Shown here: positions 36,689 to 44,101 of the stretch, piece by piece
Layout: each line of letters opens with the position of its first letter
How positions within the stretch are numbered: the stretch's first letter is position 1
Origin: Rhodospirillaceae bacterium
GTDB taxonomy: Bacteria; Pseudomonadota; Alphaproteobacteria; Rhodospirillales; Rhodospirillaceae
Direction of reading: 5' to 3'
NCBI GenBank assembly: GCA_040219235.1
Contig: JAVJSV010000016.1
Coordinates: 496,001-560,000 of the forward strand
DNA: 64,000 nucleotides
Notes under the pieces: generated by a model
Told to the model about the DNA's origin: nothing
Databases searched by the model: none
The model's input: only the letters and a program-made list of their open reading frames with translations
Program-made: the position numbers and the translations under genes

Positions 36689-36717
36689 TTGTAAAAAACA
36701 ATTTAATTTGTTATAGT
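36689..36717 (+). promoter_or_regulatory. Candidate sigma-70 promoter for the effector-like locus
   Basis: TTGTAA (36689-36694), 17 bases, then TATAGT (36712-36717), 35 bases before the ATG at 36752. The match is fair and the DNA is AT-rich. No other promoter is visible between the hydrolase stop at 36618 and this gene. Confidence 0.45.
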
Positions 36718-36751
36718 GCCTTCATCATATGCAGTGCAGGACTTTAAATAA

Positions 36752-37993
36752 ATGCAGCATTCACACACAGCGCGCCAAAACGAGGAGGCGCTACCAGAAG
36801 ATATAGAAGAACACGCTTCGCACGACCAACGTGGCGACCCAACTTTGCTTAAACGCGGCGTATCTCTTGACGAGGCTGTGACCTGGATGATCGCTAATGA
36901 AGCTGGGCTCAATGGACGAAAATTAGCGTCTTCAGGCGCAGACGGTCAGCATGTTCTAAAGCTGCTCCGCGCAACGAAACGCGCACGCGATCCCTATAAA
37001 AGAAGAGACTTGGTGCAGCTTACAAGAACCGCCCTTTCCCGCCTCACCCCAGGGCGGCACTGCGCCCTGATTGAAGATGTCACGGCAAACTTGCAGGCAA
37101 TGCAGCACCCGCAATCTGGCCCCTCCATCAATCCAGATACCGGTCTTCAAGAGTTCTTCTTTGATGGGCTCAGCCGTAAAGTGCGAAAGTGGTTTGAGCC
37201 CCAAGACCATATAACGTCACCGCCCCCCAAACGGACTAAGTCAGCACGCACCCCCCCTGTGCAAGCGACTGAAGGTTTGCTCGCTCCCGGCGGACTATCG
37301 CAAACAAGGTCACACCCGCTTAATATCCAACCAATTTTGGTTGAGATGCAACGCCGGGATGATGCTTTGCGGGATCAATCATTTGATGACCCAGTAGAGT
37401 TTGGGCAAGGTGCAGGAACTGGTTTACTCAGTCGCGTTGCGACAATCGGGATGGTCTCAGGCACAGGGCGAGAATCATATCGTCAGGAAGTCCATAATTT
37501 AAAAAAAGATGACTATGAAAAACGGTCACTCATCAAACGAAAATATGGCGCTTTGACTCCTAAGGAAGTTATGGCTTTCGTTACAGCTGAACGTGGTGAC
37601 AGTGTGGAGCCTGTTAAAGGGTCAGGAAGAACTGCAAATCAAACTAATCCCGTTTGGAACAAGCGTTTTGAAAGACTAGGAAAAATAGGCAAAGGCGCTG
37701 GCGCGTTGGGCCTCGTCACAGCTGGCGCGGATATCGCAACTTCTGAGAACCCGACGCGCTCCTCATACGCAAACACTGGCGCGGCAATAGGTGGAAATCT
37801 ATTAGGGCTGGGTGGTGCAACCATTGGCAGTTCACTTGGTGTTGGTGGCACGATAGGGGGATCACTTCTGGGGTCAACTGCGGGAGGAAAACTCGGATAC
37901 AGCGCTGGTGAAAAAATATATAACCTACAAGAAAAACTCGAACCATATTACGTTAATCCGTATCTGAACAATCGATGGACCCCGCTGTATTGA
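36752..37993 (+). CDS. Orphan protein with C-terminal glycine-zipper region, effector-like
   Basis: I do not recognise the 413-residue protein. It has no signal peptide. The N-terminal part (1-150) is charged and helical; the centre (about 150-230) is Pro/Ser-rich; the end (about 310-400) is a run of glycine-spaced hydrophobic repeats (AAIGGNLLGLGGATIGSSLG, then GGTIGGSLLGSTAGG) like the glycine zippers of membrane-inserting toxins and contractile-system effectors. The base composition is lower in GC than the neighbours. A small gene follows (38026-38400) with its own ribosome-binding site. An effector with immunity partner is a reasonable guess, but no secretion marker (VgrG, PAAR, RHS) is nearby. 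Confidence 0.5.
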   Translation: MQHSHTARQNEEALPEDIEEHASHDQRGDPTLLKRGVSLDEAVTWMIANEAGLNGRKLASSGADGQHVLKLLRATKRARDPYKRRDLVQLTRTALSRLTPGRHCALIEDVTANLQAMQHPQSGPSINPDTGLQEFFFDGLSRKVRKWFEPQDHITSPPPKRTKSARTPPVQATEGLLAPGGLSQTRSHPLNIQPILVEMQRRDDALRDQSFDDPVEFGQGAGTGLLSRVATIGMVSGTGRESYRQEVHNLKKDDYEKRSLIKRKYGALTPKEVMAFVTAERGDSVEPVKGSGRTANQTNPVWNKRFERLGKIGKGAGALGLVTAGADIATSENPTRSSYANTGAAIGGNLLGLGGATIGSSLGVGGTIGGSLLGSTAGGKLGYSAGEKIYNLQEKLEPYYVNPYLNNRWTPLY

Positions 37994-38025
37994 GACCCAA
38001 GCGGTATAACTTGGAGGTATTATTG

Positions 38026-38400
38026 ATGCATTTTCTTAAAAGAATTCAGACATTCTTTCTAACGTTATTTGGGAAAATGAATCAGGAATACGTGGAGTTA
38101 TCAAACGACGGGTTCAAAACTTTTCGCAAAGAACATTTTAAGGAATATTCACATGAAACCGCATGGTCAGATATTGCACAGATCCGATTTGCTATTAAAG
38201 ACATGGGGATGTGGCACGAACTGTTCGTTTATATAAACCTCGATAATGGACAATCTTTTTGGATTAGCGAAGAATTTGAAAACTTCGATGCCTTTAACGC
38301 AGCAATGATAAAGCAGTTCCCAGTTATTCAGAAAAACTGGCATCAAGTTGGCCCCCAAGGCTGGGAAAAGGTTCACACTCTGTATGAATCTACCAATTGA
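38026..38400 (+). CDS. Small protein, possible immunity partner of the upstream effector-like gene
   Basis: A 124-residue protein starting at the ATG at 38026, with GGAGG 8 bases upstream; the frame extends 17 codons further up through the previous stop. The N-terminal segment (MHFLKRIQTFFLTLFGK) is amphipathic and followed by a beta-rich domain (EYVELSNDGFKTF, then WSDIAQIRFAIKD, then LFVYINLDNGQSFWIS, then FNAAMIKQFP), reminiscent of YcxB/PH-like or immunity-type folds. It is AT-rich like its neighbour and separated from it by 32 bases. I do not assign a function. Confidence 0.5.
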   Translation: MHFLKRIQTFFLTLFGKMNQEYVELSNDGFKTFRKEHFKEYSHETAWSDIAQIRFAIKDMGMWHELFVYINLDNGQSFWISEEFENFDAFNAAMIKQFPVIQKNWHQVGPQGWEKVHTLYESTN

Positions 38401-38482
38401 AAAAGACATCATTGGCCCAATCCTTAAAGGGCCACCTTGGACTTCATGCGCGTAAAATATTATTGAGCATGATTTCTGTAGC

Positions 38483-39799
38483 TCACTTTTCTTTCAGATC
38501 AAACTTGATCATCAGCAATGACCCCGCGATGTTGCACAGCGCTGGCCCGACGGAGGCGAGTAACAGGATTGCGAGAAAGGCGGTGTCAGGCTGTGTCTCA
38601 GGCCACGCACCTCCTGCGGCACTGATAAATCCAGACGCTTCAAGCAGCAGCCCAACAACCAAGGGACCGAACGCCGCCGTGCCCTTCTCGACCATACTGT
38701 AGAGGGCCGCCAGGGTTCCTTCCTGGGCGATGCCTGTGGTCTTAGTGTTGTGCGCCATGGTGTCGGGAAGAATAGAGAAGCCCAGCACCAAAATTCCAGA
38801 CGCCGCTACACCGACCATGAAAATCCGGATGTTGGTAATCCAGTCGAGTTCTGCGGACGAGGCAAACAACCACGACAACGCGACCAAGGCATAAAAATAC
38901 CCGGCGCCCATATAGGTCAACCGCTTGCCGTAGCGTTTGGAGATGGCCGACCAAAGCGGAAGCGACAGGATTGTTCCCGCCGTTTGATAAATAACGAAAC
39001 GTCCGAGAAAACTCTCGTCTAAGCCAAGGATATAACGGCCCAGGTAAAGCAACGAAGCTCCAACCATGGCCCCGGCCATCAACTGGCATAGTTTCACACC
39101 GATAAAAATTTTGAACGGCCCATTGCGCATCACAATCCGCAATTGATCAAATATACTGCCGGTCGCGATACTTCCGCTGATGATCACAGGAACGCGTGCG
39201 ACAATTGCGGCGCAGCCCAACATAGCAACAAGAATAATCACCGCATGGACCGCCCCCATGCCGGCGTAGCCTGCACGCCCTCCCCCGAACTGCGTGATCA
39301 GAATTGGGCCAAGGCCAGCGACAATCAGCCCAGCCACGGTCATGAAGAAGACGCGAAAGGACATCATCGTCGTGCGCTGCTGAGGAATGTCAGTAATCTC
39401 TGCCGGTACGGTGAGATAGGGCACAACGAACAGGGTATACCCTGTCGCAAAAAGCAGCAGTGTGCCAAGCACGTAAGCGCTCAGCAGCAGGCCATCTAAA
39501 CCTTCCGGGACAGCGAAGAGCAGAAAGTAGGCGACAGCGATGATGGGGGCACCCACCACGAGAAACGGAACGCGTTTGCCCCAGCGGCTTTGGGTGCGGT
39601 CACTCCAATTGCCGATCACAAGCGTGGCCGCAATATCCCAAATGCGGGATATAAAAATCAGCAAACCCGCAAGTGACGGCGACAGCCCGACATATTCCGT
39701 GAGATAAAACAGCACGAGCAGGCTCATGGCCCCAAGCGCAGTACTCGACCCTATGGTGCCGCTGGCCCAGCCAACGGAAACAGCTTTTGAAACGCTCAC
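38483..39799 (-). CDS. GPH-family (MelB-like) MFS sugar:cation symporter
   Basis: A 438-residue inner-membrane transporter with 12 helices. The start is near VGWASGTIGSSTALGAMSLL. The GPH hallmarks are the N-terminal SRIWDIAATLVIGNWSDRT segment with RWGKRVPFLVVG (the intracellular loop 2-3) and a late WLF pattern. Members carry glycosides, glucuronides or other organic solutes with Na+ or H+. It lies 11 bases after a fibrillin-like gene and upstream of three DUF1838 genes on the same strand, so it probably moves the product of the periplasmic system. The substrate is not evident. Confidence 0.85.
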   Translation of the reverse strand: MSVSKAVSVGWASGTIGSSTALGAMSLLVLFYLTEYVGLSPSLAGLLIFISRIWDIAATLVIGNWSDRTQSRWGKRVPFLVVGAPIIAVAYFLLFAVPEGLDGLLLSAYVLGTLLLFATGYTLFVVPYLTVPAEITDIPQQRTTMMSFRVFFMTVAGLIVAGLGPILITQFGGGRAGYAGMGAVHAVIILVAMLGCAAIVARVPVIISGSIATGSIFDQLRIVMRNGPFKIFIGVKLCQLMAGAMVGASLLYLGRYILGLDESFLGRFVIYQTAGTILSLPLWSAISKRYGKRLTYMGAGYFYALVALSWLFASSAELDWITNIRIFMVGVAASGILVLGFSILPDTMAHNTKTTGIAQEGTLAALYSMVEKGTAAFGPLVVGLLLEASGFISAAGGAWPETQPDTAFLAILLLASVGPALCNIAGSLLMIKFDLKEK

Positions 39800-39810
39800 A
39801 AAATCACGTG

Positions 39811-40536
39811 CTATTCAGCAGCGACGGCTGTTTTGGGTATCACTTTACCGTTGAGATGCTCGATGGAGTACATGGGTTTATCGGTGCGCAGCATCACGTA
39901 ATGCCCGCCCAACTGTCCCAATTGAATACGAATATCGTCATCCATATAGGCGATATGGGACCACAGTTTCGGCGACGGTTTGAGTTGTGATTTCAACTCA
40001 TCGGCAGACTCCACACCGATCGCTTCACAGTAGTCTTCGATCGACATGTCTGGATCTGTTGGAATGATTTCAAAACCATCGAACTCGACAAAAAAGCGGT
40101 CCAGGTTTTCTTCCTTCTTTTTAAACCGGCCATAGGCAAAGTGATGGCTGTCAATTTGGTTCTCACCGATTCTGAAGCGTGAATAGAAGTTATAGCCGCC
40201 CGTATCCGGGTCGACTTCCAAACCGCTGTACAATTGTGTCGCCGGCACATCCGGCAGGCGCCCCATGGAGAACACTTTTAAAGAGGTGCTGACGCCCTTG
40301 CCCTGGTCCGTCGCGCCATCGCCGCCGACCAAACGGCCAAAGCTGAAATAGCTGCCTTCCCAATGGCCGCGGAATATTTCGGGATGATTGAGCGCGCCAG
40401 GATAGGGCGTGAACTCAACCAGTTCGTCGATCAGCGCATCGATGCGAATGGTTTCCGGCGTGCCCGCGCCAAATCCTTCCTTGTGGGTTTCGATCAGGCC
40501 CAGCAATTCCTCGCGCAGTTCTTCCCGTTTGGACAT
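39811..40536 (-). CDS. PAP/fibrillin-like (plastoglobulin-type) protein
   Basis: A 241-residue soluble protein with the lipocalin-like opening of the PAP/fibrillin family: a helix pair (ELREELLGLIETHKEGF, then IDALIDELVEFTPYPGALN) followed by FRGHWEGSYFSFGRLVGG. Plant and cyanobacterial fibrillins bind lipids, prenyl quinones or carotenoids. The late GQLGGHYVMLR fits the same fold. No signal peptide is visible. It lies between the GPH symporter and the DUF1838 run on the same strand. The match is moderate; it might be another lipocalin-like family. Confidence 0.55.
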   Translation of the reverse strand: MSKREELREELLGLIETHKEGFGAGTPETIRIDALIDELVEFTPYPGALNHPEIFRGHWEGSYFSFGRLVGGDGATDQGKGVSTSLKVFSMGRLPDVPATQLYSGLEVDPDTGGYNFYSRFRIGENQIDSHHFAYGRFKKKEENLDRFFVEFDGFEIIPTDPDMSIEDYCEAIGVESADELKSQLKPSPKLWSHIAYMDDDIRIQLGQLGGHYVMLRTDKPMYSIEHLNGKVIPKTAVAAE

Positions 40537-40596
40537 CTCAAACCCCTTTCTTATGCGTTCAGTCTGTTCATTCTCTACCGGTGATAGACGGCCTGT

Positions 40597-41433
40597 CTAT
40601 AGGCTTACGTAGTCCTCGATCTCTTCAATCACGTCAGGAAAGTGTTTTTGGTTCTTTTCTACCAGGTCGGCAGGCAGGTTCTGATAGTCGGCAATCACGC
40701 GCCCGGTCCCACGCGACATGGTGACGCCGTCTACATCATCCATCTCCATCCACGGACGCCAACTGATGACGTTCAGCTTATAAACGGTTGTCGGCACATG
40801 AGGAGCTGAGCCGCTTAAGTTTTCAAGCGGCGTGCGGAAGGTAAAGACTTCATGAAACTTCAGAGGTTGTCCACCGTCGGTCATCGGCGGCACGTAGGAA
40901 TCGATCCGCTCTTCAAAAATCATTTCACCGGCTTCGATAGACTCAGGCTCGAGCCAATGATTATTGACCAATCCCTCCATTGGGAACGGCTCGTTGATCA
41001 TTTTTAGATCGAGAGAAACTTGTACGCGTGTTGGTCCAAGCACTTGGGCCGGAACCGTCACAGCACGCCCGGTGATAGGATTGTTCCAGGTTTCTTCTGC
41101 AATGCCTGTTTTGAGATCGGTGAAGTAGACAATTTCAAAATAAACAGCATCGAAGCTGCCGTCTTCATTCAGCCTATGGCGCGTATAAATTTGCTGGCTG
41201 ACACCAAGCAGCGGCATAGTTTCTTTATCAATGATGGCCGAGAGCACGCCCTTGGTCCAGCGAATGGCAATACCGCCATCGGTGCGCCCCATCATGCGGA
41301 TCATTGTATTCAAACGATCTCGCTTGGTCATTTCGCTTTGCGCCCGCGCAGCTTTACCGACCAAGGGCGATGCGCCTAGCACCGAAGCCCCGATCACACC
41401 AGCGCCGAAGTGTCTTCTGGTTAAGCCCTTCAT
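40597..41433 (-). CDS. DUF1838 family exported protein (copy 2)
   Basis: A 278-residue protein. I start at the ATG at 41433 (MKGLTRRHFGAGV), which has GGGGAGA 5 bases upstream; a GTG six codons earlier is in frame. The Tat signal is TRRHFGAGVIGASVLGAS with a likely cleavage after GKAARA. DUF1838 landmarks are the AVYFEIVYFTDLKTG segment, WLEPESIEAGEMIFEER and the hallmark ISWRPWMEMDDVDGVTM. Copies 2-4 form a minus-strand run with gaps of about 100, 4 and 65 bases, ending at the TonB receptor 2 locus. Function unknown. Confidence 0.85.
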   Translation of the reverse strand: MKGLTRRHFGAGVIGASVLGASPLVGKAARAQSEMTKRDRLNTMIRMMGRTDGGIAIRWTKGVLSAIIDKETMPLLGVSQQIYTRHRLNEDGSFDAVYFEIVYFTDLKTGIAEETWNNPITGRAVTVPAQVLGPTRVQVSLDLKMINEPFPMEGLVNNHWLEPESIEAGEMIFEERIDSYVPPMTDGGQPLKFHEVFTFRTPLENLSGSAPHVPTTVYKLNVISWRPWMEMDDVDGVTMSRGTGRVIADYQNLPADLVEKNQKHFPDVIEEIEDYVSL

Positions 41434-41528
41434 CGGTATCTCCCCAGCCACGACTTTTAATGACCCACTCTAAAGTTTAGGTCCAGGCAGCAATATCGCT
41501 TATGAGGACAGAACTCTAGAGAAGTGGA

Positions 41529-42380
41529 TCAGACGTCTAAGAGCTCAGGATGGTCTGATTCGATCCGGCGAAGCAACCAATCATCGCTATCCATGTGATC
41601 TGGGGACTCAAATTTCCGGCCTTTTAACCGCCAACTGATCACACCGGGGGTCTGGCCCATTTTCATCCACCCCCGCCAACTGTTGATAGTGGTGTAGGAC
41701 ATGGTTGAGGGGACAAAACCAGACTCGGAGTTCTCTAAATCTGACAGCAGAGCCATATGGGTTGCCAGCGATGTCGATGTTCTGAAGGGGCCGCTCCATT
41801 CGCGTTCGTCTTCATAACGCTCGCGGGGATTTGGAATTTTGACGAAGAGGTCTTCACTGCACCACACCGTATCACCAATCACCGTCGCCGGTGTAATAAC
41901 ACCCTTATACTCGAGGCCATCGGGCCGTTGCGACAGGATAGGGTTCACAGTCGTCGGCGTAAACACGCTGGATTGACCAGAGCGGTAGTGGGCCGGAACG
42001 ACAGTTAAACCATTCATAGGGTTAACCCACTCATCAATCACGTCGCGGGCATCAAGGCTGGTGTGATATCCAGCTTCCTGCATTGAATAGAGGTAAGAGC
42101 CATCGGGCTGACGTTCACACCGGCCCCAACTCATGCCTTCGATACCCATGATCGGACTGGCGACCTCGCCTTCAATTTTGGCGAAGAAGGTTCCGGAGTA
42201 GCGGGTATAGGATTTTTTGCCATCGTCACGATTACGCATCCGGACGTAGGCATCCAGCTTCTGTTGAGGATCGGAGAAATTAATCTTGCTGCTTGTGGCG
42301 AGAGTCGGGGCCACGGTTGAGGTTGCGACCAGGGCACCGGCTGTACCTGACAGCGCCTGGCGCCGCGTTAATTTTGGCAT
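41529..42380 (-). CDS. DUF1838 family exported protein (copy 3)
   Basis: A 283-residue protein with a Tat signal (TRRQALSGTAGALVATS). The C-terminal hallmark reads INSWRGWMKMGQTPGVISW, a version with Gly for Pro. Other blocks include YHTSLDARDVIDEWVNPMNG, in the position of the DLKTG segment of the other copies. The start at 42380 is 3 bases after the stop of copy 4, implying tight cotranscription. The copies share the fold but are divergent, as expected for specialised paralogues. Function unknown. Confidence 0.85.
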   Translation of the reverse strand: MPKLTRRQALSGTAGALVATSTVAPTLATSSKINFSDPQQKLDAYVRMRNRDDGKKSYTRYSGTFFAKIEGEVASPIMGIEGMSWGRCERQPDGSYLYSMQEAGYHTSLDARDVIDEWVNPMNGLTVVPAHYRSGQSSVFTPTTVNPILSQRPDGLEYKGVITPATVIGDTVWCSEDLFVKIPNPRERYEDEREWSGPFRTSTSLATHMALLSDLENSESGFVPSTMSYTTINSWRGWMKMGQTPGVISWRLKGRKFESPDHMDSDDWLLRRIESDHPELLDV

Positions 42381-42383
42381 GTC

Positions 42384-43376
42384 TTATCCTTCCGTCTTGC
42401 GCGGGGGCGCCGGCGTGCGGTCGCGCTTGAAGCGGACCATGCCGGGGACACTGGGTTTGATTTCAGTAGGTGCGTTTAAAAAATCCGGATTGCGGTCTTT
42501 GACCACGGCCACAATATCAGCGGGCATATCGTCTAAGCTTGATGCACTGCCTGTGAAGCACCGGAACATAAAATGGCCCGGCGCATCGCCCATCAGCATG
42601 AAAGGCTGCCAGGGGCGCACATGCACCCACTTGCCGGTTTCTGAAATGGTTGTGAGGTCCGGGTTCTGCATATCGGCCAGAGACACCATGTAACTCTGGC
42701 TATCGGTAATGCGGATCATGGGACCGGCGCTTTCACGCACCCACACTTCCGGGTCTAAGGGATTCTTGGCATAAAGATGTGCGTGCCGTTCTGCAAACAG
42801 CAGATCACCCGCAACTTGCCAATCCAGCAGAAACGGCTCGGCTGCTTTCTCGGCTTCAACCGGATCGTCATACAATTTGGCACCCCGCACAACCGGCTCT
42901 AAGGGCGCGTTAATCTGCGGGTTGGCAATGTGAAGGACTTCAACTTCCTCATTGGTATAGGGATTGACCCAGGTGTCCAAAACTTCGCCCGTTTCGAGAT
43001 CGTAGTAATAGCCACATTCACGGCGGACATTGGTAAATCCAGGTTTGTCTTCCATGGGGATCAGCCGCCCGGTGCCCATGCCCATGACACCAAACAAATC
43101 GCGACCGGCCTCGCCGGGGCGAAACCCCATAGCAACACCGCGATACCAGCCGTGCTTTTGTTTGCTGAGGTCTAAATCACCGACAATGCGGGCCATGGCC
43201 AGCATGTTGCCTTGACCGGTGGTCAAATCAAGATACGGCCCGGTCAGCGATGGCTTTGCAGTCGCGGCCTGCACCGGTGCAACGACCGTAGCAGCAGATG
43301 TTATGGCCCCGGCTCCTGTTGCCAGCACCGCGCGTCGAGAAAAACCTGGTTGCGTGTTTGCTTTTAGAGTTTTCAT
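42384..43376 (-). CDS. DUF1838 family exported protein (copy 4)
   Basis: A 330-residue protein, the longest local copy. I start at the ATG at 43376 (MKTLKANTQPGFSRRAV), with AGAAGGA about 6 bases upstream; the frame is open eight codons farther. The Tat signal is SRRAVLATGAGAITSAATVV with cleavage near VQA. DUF1838 landmarks are YYYDLETGEVLDTWVNP and the variant HVRPWQPFMLMGDAPGHFM. The C-terminal tail is Pro-rich. It heads the DUF1838 run, behind the secreted lipocalin-like gene at 43441 and a TonB receptor terminated separately. Function unknown. Confidence 0.85.
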   Translation of the reverse strand: MKTLKANTQPGFSRRAVLATGAGAITSAATVVAPVQAATAKPSLTGPYLDLTTGQGNMLAMARIVGDLDLSKQKHGWYRGVAMGFRPGEAGRDLFGVMGMGTGRLIPMEDKPGFTNVRRECGYYYDLETGEVLDTWVNPYTNEEVEVLHIANPQINAPLEPVVRGAKLYDDPVEAEKAAEPFLLDWQVAGDLLFAERHAHLYAKNPLDPEVWVRESAGPMIRITDSQSYMVSLADMQNPDLTTISETGKWVHVRPWQPFMLMGDAPGHFMFRCFTGSASSLDDMPADIVAVVKDRNPDFLNAPTEIKPSVPGMVRFKRDRTPAPPRKTEG

Positions 43377-43440
43377 AACGTGTCCTTCTTCATCATTCAT
43401 CGTCTTGAATGCTGTGGTTCATCCGGGTGAGTTGACTTTA

Positions 43441-43998
43441 TTATTGGGAGATCAAAGTTTGCCGGATGAAAGACCTGAGCTCATAGGTTTCATCGCCATC
43501 ATCGTCATCCAGAAAATTGACTTCCTTTGTGTTCTCGATGGTGTCTCCGGTGCGCGTTCTGACATAACGCAGAATTGCGGGTCGATCTTCGTAGATTTCT
43601 TCGCCGCCCGGAGACGCAATCACTGTGACCCAATGGGTTTCATCGGTCTTTGAAACCTCCAGCACCGAGAACCGGTAATCGCGTTGGCTGCCATTGGCAA
43701 AGTAGGACGTGACGATTTCGCCGCTGGACGGCTCGGACACCATGACCGTGACGGAGCTCATCTGCCGATCAGGCGTTAGAAATGTTTCTATTTTGACTGG
43801 CACGCTGCCATCTGGTGTAGGTGCCCAAGTTGTCTTTAAATCAACAGTCTGGGGCTTAGAGTCATCCGGTCCGTAGATATCAATAGTCCCTTCCCAATCG
43901 CCAGATTGAGAGGCCCAGAGTTGCAGGGCGTCTGCAGCCGGAGAAGCTTGCGCGGCAACGCTAGTCAATAGTAACGAGGAGACGAATAGAGCTCGCAT
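43441..43998 (-). CDS. Secreted lipocalin-like protein of unknown function
   Basis: A 185-residue exported protein starting at MRALFVSSLLL (ATG at 43998; an in-frame GTG lies two codons upstream). The signal peptide ends near AAQA-SPA. The mature part begins LWASQSGDWEGTIDIYG, the usual start of a DUF1579-like or nitrobindin-like lipocalin barrel, then an alternating strand pattern to the end. It sits between the TonB receptor 2 terminator and DUF1838 copy 4, on the same strand with a 64-base gap to the latter. A ligand-binding role is likely; details are unknown. Confidence 0.6.
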   Translation of the reverse strand: MRALFVSSLLLTSVAAQASPAADALQLWASQSGDWEGTIDIYGPDDSKPQTVDLKTTWAPTPDGSVPVKIETFLTPDRQMSSVTVMVSEPSSGEIVTSYFANGSQRDYRFSVLEVSKTDETHWVTVIASPGGEEIYEDRPAILRYVRTRTGDTIENTKEVNFLDDDDGDETYELRSFIRQTLISQ

Positions 43999-44017
43999 TA
44001 GCACAGGCTGTTAACTC

Positions 44018-44059
44018 CAAAAAATAACCCGTCGCCTACAGGAGAGGACGACGGGTTAT
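44018..44059 (-). terminator. Rho-independent terminator of TonB receptor 2
   Basis: A perfect 11-bp stem (ATAACCCGTCG at 44024-44034 with CGACGGGTTAT at 44049-44059), 14-base loop, followed on the minus strand by TTTTTT. It lies 42 bases after the receptor stop codon, so the receptor is transcribed separately from the downstream genes. Confidence 0.85.
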
Positions 44060-44101
44060 AATATGCGTTTAGATTAAGATCTTAGAAACCAAGAGTATGG
44101 G

